Origin: Streptomyces sp. WMMC500 | Lineage (GTDB): Bacteria; Actinomycetota; Actinomycetes; Streptomycetales; Streptomycetaceae | Assembly (NCBI RefSeq): GCF_027497195.1 | Contig: NZ_CP114905.1 | Location: 1,178,001-1,242,000, forward strand | Direction of reading: 5' to 3' | DNA length: 64,000 bases | Notes under the pieces: model-generated | Seen by the model: only the letters and a program-made list of their open reading frames with translations | What the model was told of the DNA's origin: nothing | Database searches by the model: none | In this document: positions 48,050 through 56,309 of the stretch, in pieces | Layout of the letters: every line of letters begins with the position of its first letter | Position numbering within the stretch: the first letter of the stretch is position 1 | Made by a program: the position numbers and the translations under genes

Positions 48050-49034
48050 TGACGGTTTCTCAACGTCATTCATTTCCATGTGTTGTTGAGGGTGAGGGCG
48101 GCCTGGGCGATGTGTCCGATGCGGCTTGGGCTGAGGGTGACGTGCTGGAGGGCACGCCAGCGTTGTTTGAGTTCGGCGGCGGCGCGTTCGCCCAGGGCGC
48201 GGATGCCGCGCAGGAGCCGGTTGTGGGCGCGGGTGTCGGTGGCGAGCGGGGAGGTGATGTCGGGGTGGGGGCGGAAGGGGGTGTGCACGCCGATGCCGGC
48301 GCCGGTGTAGCCGACGTCGGCCAGGGTGGGCACGCCGTCGCGGGCCGCCGGGTAGAGGGCCGGCAGGGCATGGATCCGGGCGGCACGCAGGTCGTGGACC
48401 GAGCCGGGCTCGACGTCGGAGACCCACAGCGGGGTGCCGTCCGGGGCGGCGAGGAACTGGACGTTCCCGGCGAAGTGTTTCGCTTTGCCGGAGTACCACA
48501 GGTCGTTGCCGTTCTCGGTGGTGCCGGCGACCCGGTCACAGGAGATCAGGGTGCCGTCCAGGACCACATGGCTCATGCCCTGCATGCGGCAGCGGGCAAG
48601 GACGTCGTGGAGGTCGGGCGCGCGTTCGGCCAGGACATCGATGGCTTCGTGAAGGTAGCGGTAGCCGGTGGCCTGGGAGATGCCGGCGTCGCGGGCCAGG
48701 CAGTGCACGCAGCCGGCCTCGCGGAACCAGCGCAGTACGAACACGGCCTGGCGGAACGGGCCCAGTGCACGTGAGCCCTTCGGGGTGCCGATCTGGCGGC
48801 GGTGGGCGGCCAGTAAGCGGGCGGTGTACTCGACCACGTGGCGCGGGACGTCGAGCATGGCAGCATAGGGGACCAACGTGAAGCCTCTGGTGACGTGGAC
48901 GATCTTGTGGTGAGAACCGTCCTACCAGGGGCTTCACGTCCGTCTGCACTCGGGGGCACCACTGTCCGGCCTGACCCAAGGGCGCACCCCACATCAACCC
49001 GCTTCACGAAAACCAACTCGCTGAGAAAACGTCA
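48050..49034 (-). mobile_element. insertion sequence, 985 bp, inside tnpA
   Basis: 16-bp ends TGACGGTTTCTCAACG and (reversed) TGACGTTTTCTCAGCG match at 14 positions. The single gene is on the minus strand. The host frame reads ...GGC CAG before and TCC CAG after it, with one extra base between, so the target duplication cannot be defined with certainty. It inactivates the transposon's tnpA. Confidence 0.85.
48070..48876 (-). CDS. IS transposase (DDE_Tnp_4 / IS5-like)
   Basis: 268 aa. Helix-turn-helix region REAGCVHCLARDAGISQATGYRYLHEAIDVLAERAP, catalytic Asp in VVLDGTLIS, second Asp in LADVGYTGAG, acidic end region ELKQRWRALQ. MVPYAAMLDVPRHVVEYTARLLAAHRR is the usual start of this family, so I kept the TTG at 48876. 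It appears intact, so the IS may still move. Confidence 0.85.
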   Translation of the reverse strand: MVPYAAMLDVPRHVVEYTARLLAAHRRQIGTPKGSRALGPFRQAVFVLRWFREAGCVHCLARDAGISQATGYRYLHEAIDVLAERAPDLHDVLARCRMQGMSHVVLDGTLISCDRVAGTTENGNDLWYSGKAKHFAGNVQFLAAPDGTPLWVSDVEPGSVHDLRAARIHALPALYPAARDGVPTLADVGYTGAGIGVHTPFRPHPDITSPLATDTRAHNRLLRGIRALGERAAAELKQRWRALQHVTLSPSRIGHIAQAALTLNNTWK

Positions 49035-49872
49035 GTCCCAGCCGGTGTTCGCGCTCGCGCACCTGCTGGGTTTCGACCTGATGCCCAGGATCAGGAACTG
49101 GAAGGGCATGACCTTCTACCGGCCCAGTAAGCAGAGCGAGTACGTACACATCGACGTGCTGTTCGGCGAGGCCGGGAAGAACGTCATCGACTGGGACCTG
49201 ATCGAGTCCCAGTTCCGGCACCTGATGCGGGTGGCCATCTCCGTAAGGGAGGGGGCGATCTCCTCATCCACGCTGCTCAAGCGGCTGCGCTCCGGCTCGC
49301 GGAAGAACGCCACCTACGCCGCTTTCCGCGAGGTCGGCCGCGTGATCCGCACCGTGCAGCTGCTGCGCTACCTCTCGGACGCCCCGCTGCGTCGGCGGGT
49401 GACCGCGGCGACCAACAAGGTCGAGGCGTTCAACGGCTTCTCCCAGTGGCTCGGCTTCGGCAACCGCGGTGTCATCGCCGACAACGACCCCGTCGAGCAG
49501 GAGAAGGCAATGAAATTCAACGCCCTGCTCACGAACGCGGTGATCTTCCACAACGCCCTCGACATCGCCGAGATCGTCCGGCAGCTGCTGGAAGAGGGCT
49601 GGGAGATCACCCCGGAGGACCTAGCCCACATCTCGCCCTACCTGACCGAGCACATCAACCGGTTCGGCGAGTACAGCACACACGAACTCGGCATCCAGCC
49701 AGAGGCATACGACCCGAAGCTGGACGTCGACTTCACCCCGCTGGGCGACCAGGACCTGGCCACCGCCGGCTTCGGTCAGGCCGCCTAACCGGCCAGGTCG
49801 GCACCGTGAGAGCCATGGAACGACGCGGAAGTTGGCGGCGCCAAGCTGGCCTGTGACCGTGCCCTTGACGGT

Positions 49873-50877
49873 TCAGTTGGGCAGATCGTCCAGTATCAGC
49901 CCCAGTGCGGCTGCCAGTTCGATTGCCCTGCGCGGTGTCGGGCACTGTCTGGCCAGACCGGTCTGGTTGAGACGGCCGTTTCGGGCTTGGAAGAGAACCT
50001 TCGCAGCAGGATGCTGGCGCATTTCGTCTGGAGTGAGCTCGTCGGCGACTCGATGCGCTGTGGCGACCAGAGTGGGGAACGTCGACTGCACACCCGTGGC
50101 CCACTCTTGGAGCGCCTCCAGCCACCGGCGCGCCACTGGGTCAGATGTTGAGGAGAACCGCTCTACCGCCTGAGCCAGCTCCAGCCAGGTGGAGTCGTGC
50201 CAGGGTCTGGTCTTCAGGACGGGCAACTGCCACTGGCGCTTGACGGCCGACCAGTGATCCGCTTGCGCCTTCACCGAGTGGACCGTGAATCCTGGAAGAC
50301 ACAGTGCGGTCAGGTTCCAGCCGTGGCAGGCACCGGTGTCGAGACCGAAGATCCTGCCATCGCGGATCATCGGTTCCTGGCCGGTTACGTGATGGCCGAA
50401 CACCACCGGCTTGTCATCGGTGTAGTGCTCGTGCCAATAGCTGTCCGGGAACAGCGCTGTGAGCTCTCGTTCACCCCTCGTCGAGCCACAAAGGATCTCC
50501 TCCCGCTGGTCGGACAGAGGAATCCCGGACAGCATCGCGGCGTGGACAACACGGACGTGCTCGTTCTCGAAGTAGTACGGCAGAGTCCGCATCCAGTCGA
50601 CCGTTTCGGCGTAGTGGTCGCCAAGTTGCAGGCGCGTGATCTCCTGCGCGTAGGAGAGGATCCCGCGCACGTGCTTTCGCTCATGGTTGCCCATGACCAC
50701 GACCGAGTTCGGGCGTTCACGGAAAAGCCTGACCACCGCACCGGGCGCTGGACCGCGGTCGACCAGATCACCGACGCTGACCAGTAGGTCGTCTGGTTGA
50801 ATGTCAACTTCATCAAGCAGTTCGAGCAACTCGTCGAAGCAGCCATGGATGTCGCCGATGATGATCGTCCGCCGCAT
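49873..50877 (-). CDS. calcineurin-type metallophosphatase carried by the transposon
   Basis: 334 aa from the ATG at 50877. All metal-site motifs of the PPP/ApaH superfamily are present: GDIHGC, GDLVDRG, GNHER, then VHAAML and FGHHVTG. These proteins act as protein phosphatases or dinucleoside-polyphosphate hydrolases. Residues 235-334 form a helical C-terminal extension with no metal motif. It converges on tnpA and diverges from the resolvase. It is a passenger gene with no role in transposition that I know of. Confidence 0.85.
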   Translation of the reverse strand: MRRTIIIGDIHGCFDELLELLDEVDIQPDDLLVSVGDLVDRGPAPGAVVRLFRERPNSVVVMGNHERKHVRGILSYAQEITRLQLGDHYAETVDWMRTLPYYFENEHVRVVHAAMLSGIPLSDQREEILCGSTRGERELTALFPDSYWHEHYTDDKPVVFGHHVTGQEPMIRDGRIFGLDTGACHGWNLTALCLPGFTVHSVKAQADHWSAVKRQWQLPVLKTRPWHDSTWLELAQAVERFSSTSDPVARRWLEALQEWATGVQSTFPTLVATAHRVADELTPDEMRQHPAAKVLFQARNGRLNQTGLARQCPTPRRAIELAAALGLILDDLPN

Positions 50878-51097
50878 GCGGGCGATCCTAGGGAGGCAGC
50901 GGTGCGGTGCACAAAGGATTTTGTGCGACAAGAGGTCTCCCTTGGTGAAGGTCGCCTGCATCACACTCGCAGAAATGAGTAGTTCTGAGAGGCCGGAGAC
51001 CCCCGCCGGATCATGTCCGGTTTGCCTCTGATCCCCGCTCTCACAACCTCTCGCAAAACAGCCTTCGCACAATGCTCCTCGCGATAGGTTCTGCGAC
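50878..51097. other. probable res/promoter region of the transposon
   Basis: 220 bp between the divergent phosphatase and resolvase genes. It holds scattered TTTTGTGCGAC / CTCGCAAAAC-type half-sites (50919-50930, 51050-51061) in inverted arrangement, as expected of resolvase-binding subsites, but I cannot define a canonical res site by eye. Confidence 0.35.
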
Positions 51098-51976
51098 ATG
51101 CCAGAGCTCACCGAACCGGCCGCCGTCGTCGAACAGTTCGACTGCCCCACCTGTGAAGCGCCCGCCGGAAGCACCTGCCGCACCCGCGGCGGCAAGGTCG
51201 CCCCGAAGTATCACACCCCACGCTTCATGCTCGTCTCCCAGCTCCGCGCGGAACTCGAAGTCCGCACCCCTGCCAACCGCAGCCCCGGCCGCGTGTGGGA
51301 GATGGGCCCGGCGATCGCCGCCGCCGTGCCGGAGGGCGCGACCAAGCCCACGAGGGTGGGCTACGCGCGTTGCAGTACTGCTCAGCAAGAACTTCAGAGC
51401 CAGCTCGACGCTCTGGATGAGGCGGGCTGTGATCCGGTTTTCTCGGAGAAGATCAGCACCCGGGTCAAGGTGAGGCCGGAGTTCGTCAAGGCCATGGACT
51501 TCGCCCGCACCATCAAGAAGGCCGTCCCGCACCAACGGGTGATCTTCACCGTGCACGAGATGAAGCGCCTGGGCCGCGGCGCCGCCGAGTTGCTGGCCAT
51601 CGCCGAGGACCTGCGCCACCACGACATCCAGCTCGAACTCCTCACCGGACCCCTCCAGGGGGTCTACGACCCGTCCGGGCACGGCGCCGCCCTGTTCGCG
51701 TTCTTCGCCGGCATGGCGGAGTCCGAGCGCGAGTACATCCGGGAGAAGTCCCTGGAGGGCCAGGCGTCCGCTCGTGAGCGGGGCCGACATGGCGGACGCC
51801 CGAAGGTCGTCGACGACGACATGGCCGCGTTCGCCCGCAGCCTGCGGGTCAACGGGGTCCCCGTCCCTGAGATCGCAAGCAAGCTGGTCATCACCTCGGG
51901 CAAGAACAAGGGCAAGCGGCCCTCAGTCGCCACCGTCTACCGCATCCTCGCCGAGGACACCGACAGCACCGACTGA
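51098..51976 (+). CDS. tnpR: serine resolvase with N-terminal zinc finger
   Basis: 292 aa. Residues about 14-45 form a CPTC...CRTRGGK...YHTPR finger like those of phage/plasmid DNA-binding proteins. The resolvase domain begins near 85 (TRVGYARCSTAQQELQSQLDAL, catalytic Ser in RCST), with MKRLGRGAAELLAIAEDL, GMAESEREYIREKSLEGQASARERGRHGGRP and a C-terminal helix-turn-helix (VPVPEIASKLVI). It resolves Tn3 cointegrates. The added zinc finger is unusual for TnpR. Confidence 0.88.
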   Translation: MPELTEPAAVVEQFDCPTCEAPAGSTCRTRGGKVAPKYHTPRFMLVSQLRAELEVRTPANRSPGRVWEMGPAIAAAVPEGATKPTRVGYARCSTAQQELQSQLDALDEAGCDPVFSEKISTRVKVRPEFVKAMDFARTIKKAVPHQRVIFTVHEMKRLGRGAAELLAIAEDLRHHDIQLELLTGPLQGVYDPSGHGAALFAFFAGMAESEREYIREKSLEGQASARERGRHGGRPKVVDDDMAAFARSLRVNGVPVPEIASKLVITSGKNKGKRPSVATVYRILAEDTDSTD

Positions 51977-52041
51977 CTGGACGCCTTCAGGGCTTCAAGA
52001 TCAACTGATTGCCCCTTTGACGCGTATCTGGGTCATACCCC

Positions 52042-52533
52042 CTCCAGGCCCAGCAGCCGGACGGTCCGGCTGACCCCGCCGCAGCCGGGCAGCAGTCCCA
52101 GGGTCACCTCCGGCAGGCCGATGCGGCTGTCCTGCGCGTCCAGCGCGATGCGGCGGTGGCAGGCGAGCGCGATCTCGTAGCCGCCGCCGAGCGCCGTGCC
52201 GTTCATGGCCGCGGCGACCGGCCTGCCGAGGGTCTCGAGGCGCCGCAGCTGCGACTTCAGAGTCGTACAGAGGTCGCTCAGCTCGGCGGCGTTCTCCGGC
52301 CTCGCCGTCCTCAGGAAACCGACGTCGCCGCCAGCGACGAAGCTCTTCTTGGCGGAGGTGAGCACCACGCCGGCGATGCTCTCCCGCTCGGCTTCGAGCC
52401 GGTCGACGGCGGCTCCCATCGAGTCGGCGTAGGTCTGGTTCATCGTGTTGACGTCCTGCCCGAGGTCGTCCATGGTCAGCATGACGATCCCGTCCGGATC
52501 CTGCTCCCACCTGATCATGCTTTTCTCCGGCAT
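52042..52533 (-). pseudogene. fadB: second fadB copy, 5' part
   Basis: MPEKSMIRWEQDPDGIVMLTMDD... through the crotonase active site (GTALGGGYEIALACHRRIAL, GLPEVTLGLLPGCGGVSRTVRLLGLEG) and cut by the transposon end. It matches residues 1-162 of the intact FadB. GGAAGGAACG precedes the ATG. It belongs with 43776-45455. Confidence 0.9.
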
Positions 52534-52566
52534 GGGGTACGGCGTTCCTTCCGGGTGCGTGCGGGT

Positions 52567-52783
52567 TCAGAGGCGTTCGAGACGGTGGCGATGCCCATGC
52601 CGCCGCCGGCGCAGAGGGTGACGGCCGGTCGGCACGCGCGGCATCGACTCGACGCCGCCCGCGACCACGAGTTGCTCCCAACCGGAACGGACCTTCTGCG
52701 CGGCAACGTTGCGGCGCGCCGTTCTTGCCGCGGCCGCGCGGGGTGCGCACCGCGTCGTACATGAAGGCTTCGGTCATCGTCAT
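52567..52783 (-). pseudogene. fadA: second thiolase copy, reduced to three pieces
   Basis: What remains reads [22 protein letters not shown] (start), then [24 protein letters not shown] (middle), then the end [14 protein letters not shown] with a frameshift. Compared with the intact thiolase at 29530-30738 about 1 kb has been lost in two deletions. It keeps its place upstream of the fadB copy. Confidence 0.85.
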
Positions 52784-52825
52784 CTGCTCCGTCGTGCGCC
52801 CGTGGAGGAAGACAGGTAACTCCGT

Positions 52826-52844
52826 TATTGTCATTGCGTCAATA
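52826..52844. promoter_or_regulatory. TetR-type operator site 2a
   Basis: TATTGTCATTGCGTCAATA; with the next base on each side the arms become TTATTG/CAATAA. It corresponds to site 1a of the first module copy and is the most symmetrical of the four. Confidence 0.65.
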
Positions 52845-52924
52845 ATGCTACGACACCCTCCCCTGTGAAGCGGCCGGGACCCTCAACAAGGGCGACGTGC
52901 CCGCGTTGACGTGGTGCACCGATC

Positions 52925-52943
52925 TATTGACATCCAGACAACA
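52925..52943. promoter_or_regulatory. TetR-type operator site 2b
   Basis: TATTGACATCCAGACAACA, 64 bases before the ligase start and in the same place as site 1b. The spacing of sites 2a and 2b is also 99 bases, as in copy 1. Confidence 0.65.
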
Positions 52944-53006
52944 GTTGGTCCATCGTGAGGGCCGCGCGATGAGTCCGCTGATGGTCCGCGATGAGGGGAG
53001 TCCGCC

Positions 53007-54824
53007 GTGGTCACCGCAGAGCATCTGCACCAGTCCGCAGCAGAGCTGACGATCACCCGCCTGCTGCGCCGCAACTCCCGGGAGTTTCCCGACCGTCCCG
53101 CGCTCACGAGCGGGATCGGGCGGGACGCGACGACGCTGTCCTGGGCGCAACTGCGCGCCGAGGTCGCCGCCCTGACCCGCGGTCTGGCCGCGCTCGGCCT
53201 GAGCCGGGGCGACCGGATGCTGATCGCCATGTCGAAGCGGCCGGAGCACTGGATCGCCGACCTGGCCGCGATCCACCTGGGGGCACTGGCCTGCAGCCTG
53301 TACGACACGCTCAGCACCGAGCAGTTGCGCTTCGTCGCCCGGCACAGCGGGGCCACCGCCCTCGTCCTGGAGGGCGAGGAGCAGATGCGGCGCTGGCAGC
53401 CGATCCTCAACGAGCTGCCGCACCTGCGCGCCGTCGTCGTCCTCGACCCGGAGGGCGTCCCGCCCGGCGGCCGGCTCGTCGTCCGCTACGCGGACGTGCC
53501 CCGCGAAGGGCCGCCCGGAGACGCCTCGTTCGAGGTGCTCACCGACACGGTCACCGCGGACCAGCCGCTGACCCTCGTCTACACCTCGGGCACCACCGGC
53601 GAGCCCAAAGGCGTGGTGCTCACCCACCGCAACGTGATCTACGAGTCCCTGATGCAGGACCACCTCGTCGCCGTGCCCGAACATCCCCGCACGGTGGCAT
53701 ACCTGCCGATGGCGCACGTCGCCGAGCGGGTGCTCGGGATCTACATGCCGGTCTGCAACGCCGGCCACGTCACCATCTGCCCCGACCCGGCGGGGCTGCT
53801 GCCGGCGCTGCTCGCCGTGCGGCCGCACGGCTTCTTCGGCGTCCCCCGGGTGTGGGAGAAGCTCGCCGCCGGCCTGCGGGCGAAGCTCGCCGCGCTCCCC
53901 GCGGAGCAGTCCGCGGCGGTGAAGCAGGCACAGGAGGCGGCCTGGGGGGCATTCCACCTGCGGTCCGCCGGCCAGGACGTGCCGGACCAGCTCGCGGCAA
54001 AGCTGGAGCAGCTCGACGCGCAGGTGCTGCGGCCGGTCCGGGCAGCCATCGGGTTCGACGACTGCCACCGGGCGTTCAGCGGCGCGGCGCCGATCCCCAC
54101 CGCGGTCCTGGAGTTCCTGGCCGGCCTCGGGCTCCCCGTGTACGAGGTCTGGGGCCTGAGCGAGACCACCGGGGCGGCGACGGTGAGCACCCCAGAGGCG
54201 TTCGCCCTGGGCGCGGTCGGTGCACAGGGTCCGGGTATCGAGGTGAAGGCCGCCGCCGACGGCGAGCTGTTCGTCCGCGGCCCCGTCGTCTTCCCCGGCT
54301 ACCTGACGGCCGACGGCCGTATCGAGGCGGCCACCGACCAGGACGGCTGGCTGCCCACCGGCGACGTCGGCGCGATCGACGAGCGCGGCCTGGTCCGGAT
54401 CACGGACCGCAAGAAGGAGATCATCATCACCGACGGCGGAAAGAACATCGCCCCGACGAAGATCGAGTCCCTGCTGCGGGCGCATCCCCTCGTCGCCCAG
54501 GCCGTGGCGATCGGCGACGGACGCCGCTTCGTCACCGCGCTGCTCGTCCTCGACGAGGAAGTGGCTCCGCTCTGGGCGCAGGCCAACGGGATCGCTGCCG
54601 CCGGCCCCGGCGAGCTGGCGCGCCACCCCGAGGTGCTCAGCGCCCTCGACAAGGCCGTCGCGGAGGCCAACGCCGCGCTCTCCCGCGCGGAACAGGTGAA
54701 GAAGTACGAGGTCCTGGCCGGGCCGTGGACTCCGGAGTCCGGCGAGCTGACACCGAAGCTGAGCCTGCGGCGCAGGGCGATCGACCGGCTGCACGCCGCG
54801 ACGATCGAATCGATGTACACGTAG
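53007..54824 (+). CDS. long-chain acyl-CoA ligase (AMP-forming)
   Basis: 605 aa. P-loop LVYTSGTTGEPKGVVLTHRN at about 189-208, adenine motif VYEVWGLSETTGA, hinge TGDVGAIDERGLVRITDRKKEIIITDGGKNIAPTKIE, as in FAD15-like long-chain ligases. It activates carboxylic acids as CoA esters. In this island those would be the acids from oxidised rubber oligomers or fatty acids. It is the intact partner of the gutted copy at 31022 and is preceded by operator site 2b. Confidence 0.92.
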   Translation: MVTAEHLHQSAAELTITRLLRRNSREFPDRPALTSGIGRDATTLSWAQLRAEVAALTRGLAALGLSRGDRMLIAMSKRPEHWIADLAAIHLGALACSLYDTLSTEQLRFVARHSGATALVLEGEEQMRRWQPILNELPHLRAVVVLDPEGVPPGGRLVVRYADVPREGPPGDASFEVLTDTVTADQPLTLVYTSGTTGEPKGVVLTHRNVIYESLMQDHLVAVPEHPRTVAYLPMAHVAERVLGIYMPVCNAGHVTICPDPAGLLPALLAVRPHGFFGVPRVWEKLAAGLRAKLAALPAEQSAAVKQAQEAAWGAFHLRSAGQDVPDQLAAKLEQLDAQVLRPVRAAIGFDDCHRAFSGAAPIPTAVLEFLAGLGLPVYEVWGLSETTGAATVSTPEAFALGAVGAQGPGIEVKAAADGELFVRGPVVFPGYLTADGRIEAATDQDGWLPTGDVGAIDERGLVRITDRKKEIIITDGGKNIAPTKIESLLRAHPLVAQAVAIGDGRRFVTALLVLDEEVAPLWAQANGIAAAGPGELARHPEVLSALDKAVAEANAALSRAEQVKKYEVLAGPWTPESGELTPKLSLRRRAIDRLHAATIESMYT

Positions 54825-54880
54825 ATCCGGTAGAACAGCGGTCAGCAGACTGCGGTCAGCACGACGACAAGGACCTCGGC

Positions 54881-54899
54881 ATGGGCAGTCAACGCCACC
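54881..54899 (+). pseudogene. TetR gene stub of the second module
   Basis: ATGGGCAGTCAACGCCA and the preceding CACGACGACAAGGA match the start of the TetR gene at 31539 and its leader. Similarity ends after about six codons, where transposase-derived sequence takes over. Confidence 0.65.
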
Positions 54900-54949
54900 T
54901 GCTGGTCACACGGTCGCCAGGCCTACCGCTGCCGCCACACTGCCGCGGC

Positions 54950-55204
54950 GTGACGGTGCTGGGCGACGGCGCCTACCTCAACACCGGCCTGATCGTGCCG
55001 CACCGCAGACGCCCCGGGCGGGCCCTGCTACCGGGCGAGGAGGAGGACAACGCCGAGCATCGCCGGGTACGCGCCCGCGACGAGCACACCTTCGCGGCGA
55101 TGAAGAACTACAAGATCCTCCGAGACTGCCGTCAACGCCACCACGGACTCCACCACGCCATCCAGGCCGTCGCACACGTGCACAACCTCGCCCTCGCGTC
55201 ATGA
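54950..55204 (+). mobile_element. IS5-type transposase remnant (C-terminus)
   Basis: Reads VLGDGAYLNTGLIVPHRRRPG then RRVRARDEHTFAAMKNYKILRDCRQRHHGLHHAIQAVAHVHNLALAS-stop, the last 85 residues of a DDE transposase. Same family as the remnant at 26171-26385, on the opposite strand. It replaced the TetR gene of module copy 2. Confidence 0.7.
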
Positions 55205-55519
55205 CCAGAAATCCACGCTCACCAAACCTGACCTGCCTGAACGCCGCCTTTTGCCACACGCTTCAGCCGCGGTCTGCGACCACCGCAGCCTCTCCACCGC
55301 CGAATGCACGTACGCCGAACTTGTCGCCGCCGACCTGCGGCCCTGACCGGGACGGGACAGCGGCCACCGGGGCATCGGCGCTCACCCCCGAGGTCGCCAG
55401 AGCACTGCTGTCCCTCCTGGTGAACGCGCACGAGCGCTCCAGGGACAGCGCCCCGATCCCTCGCACTCCCGCTCCACCGGGAAAGTCAACTGCTCACCAA
55501 ATGGGCAACTCGGGCAAAC
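55205..55519. other. no recognisable gene
   Basis: I see no supported coding sequence here. Open frames lack ribosome sites and family resemblance. It is the spacer between the transposase remnant and the tRNA-like arm. Confidence 0.4.
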
Positions 55520-55536
55520 GGGGGACTTGAACCCCC
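55520..55536 (-). other. tRNA T-arm-like sequence (possible att remnant)
   Basis: The minus strand reads GGGGGTTCAAGTCCCCC: a 5-bp stem and a TTCAAGT loop, the canonical T-arm, followed by GTTTGCCC. No matching D-arm, anticodon arm or acceptor stem is nearby, so it is not a tRNA gene. Such 3' tRNA pieces are left by integrating elements. Confidence 0.4.
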
Positions 55537-55671
55537 ACGCTTGGCCGTTCGAAAAATCCACTGGTCAGAGCGCCACCCGGCAGCATCTTGACCTACCGCC
55601 GCCATCGGTCGCCAAAGGCGTCCACACGACAAACGGCCTGGTCAACAGGCGGACCAAAGCCGATTCTGAAG

Positions 55672-55915
55672 TGTCCGAGGGGCGAGTTGACCACTACACC
55701 CACGCACTCGCACGGAGAACTCGGCTTCCGTTGGGTTGATCGGCCCAGCGACGCCGAGGCGGTGGGGCGCAAGACGAGAACCCACAGCAGTGAATACCCA
55801 TCCATCCAGGTCAGGCCGGGGCCGCATGCCGTGCGGTCTCGGCCGATCCCATCTCATCCGCAGGCGTCCGTTCATGTAAGCCTCACGCATAGCGGAGACC
55901 GGGGGCCTGCGTACT
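55672..55915 (+). repeat. dispersed direct repeat, right copy
   Basis: Partner of 26921-27230. Shares GTCCGAGGGGC-AGTTGACC, GACCACTACACCCACGC, CGACGCCGAGGCGGTGGG, GACGAGAACCCACA and GGCCGGGGCCGCATG in the same order and orientation, with about 80 % identity in the aligned blocks. No gene within. Confidence 0.7.
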
Positions 55916-55976
55916 CACCGTCTTTGAGACTACGCACGGGACGGGCGATAGCGCGACTGCTGTGGATAATGGCCTC

Positions 55977-56309
55977 ATGGATGTGACCGCGGCCGCCCTC
56001 CCTCCACGGTGGGCACACCTGGACGCCCGCCTTCCCTCCTCCCTGGAGGACCTACACGGACCGGACCAGGGCCTAGTCACTCTGCCCCTGCACCTCGCCT
56101 GGTCCGGCTCCCGAACCTTCGACGTCGCCGACCCCAGGGCCCGGCTGCTGCTGTACTCCATCGTGCTGACCGAGGGCCGACGCGAGGACGCTGAGTCTTA
56201 CCTCGACGCCACCCTGTTGCGGCACGCCTGGCCTCAGCTCCGACGCCTGATCGGCCGTCCCATCCGCCAGGCATGGGAAGACCACCTCCTCTTGCCTACC
56301 GTCGCGTGA
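55977..56309 (+). CDS. uncharacterised partner of an AbiEii-type protein
   Basis: 110 aa (MDVTAAALPPRWAHLDARLP...). Acid/helix-rich, no membrane segment, ends RPIRQAWEDHLLLPTVA. Its stop overlaps the GTG of the nucleotidyltransferase gene, so the pair is coupled like a toxin-antitoxin or defence pair. I do not recognise the family. It may be the antitoxin-like partner. Confidence 0.6.
   Translation: MDVTAAALPPRWAHLDARLPSSLEDLHGPDQGLVTLPLHLAWSGSRTFDVADPRARLLLYSIVLTEGRREDAESYLDATLLRHAWPQLRRLIGRPIRQAWEDHLLLPTVA

Larger units (their letters stand above)
45587..49788 (+). pseudogene. tnpA: Tn3-family transposase, interrupted by an IS
   Basis: The start at the GTG at 45587 gives VTSIEWTAYPRFKRLITAHELHLFFSPT, the usual Tn3 start. 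Codons run to 48049 (ADTQGQ), where an IS introduces a stop. Coding resumes at 49036 (SQPVFALAHLLGFDLMPRIRNWKGMTFYRPS) and ends at 49788. The C-terminal DDE region shows AADGTHMDTY, HADTQGQ and a glutamate in KVEAFNGFSQWLGFGN. Joined length is about 1,070 residues. Without the IS the frame is intact. Confidence 0.92.
45456..52041 (+). mobile_element. Tn3-family transposon, 6,586 bp
   Basis: 57-bp terminal inverted repeats (45456-45512 and 51985-52041) begin GGGGTGTGACC/GGGGTATGACC and differ at four positions. A perfect 5-bp target duplication CTCCA flanks it (45451-45455, 52042-52046). Inside are a Tn3 transposase gene (split by an IS), a metallophosphatase on the opposite strand and a serine resolvase. 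Insertion split fadB copy 2. The clean duplication and near-identical ends mark it as recent. With tnpA broken it cannot move by itself unless a related transposase acts in trans. Confidence 0.93.

Noticed and set aside
43776..52533. Reading fadB copy 2 as two separate functional genes
   Set aside because: The exact transposon ends and CTCCA duplication show one gene split by insertion; the 3' part also lacks a proper start.
53007..54824. Possible benzoate/aryl-CoA ligase instead of long-chain acyl-CoA ligase
   Set aside because: The hinge and adenine motifs (GLSETTG, DRKKEIIITDGGKNIAP) fit the FAD15-like long-chain group, and the context is beta-oxidation.
55500..55700. A complete tRNA gene on the minus strand using the T-arm at 55520
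   Set aside because: No 7-bp acceptor pairing, anticodon arm or D-arm at normal distance; upstream D-arm-like bases are about 150 bp away.
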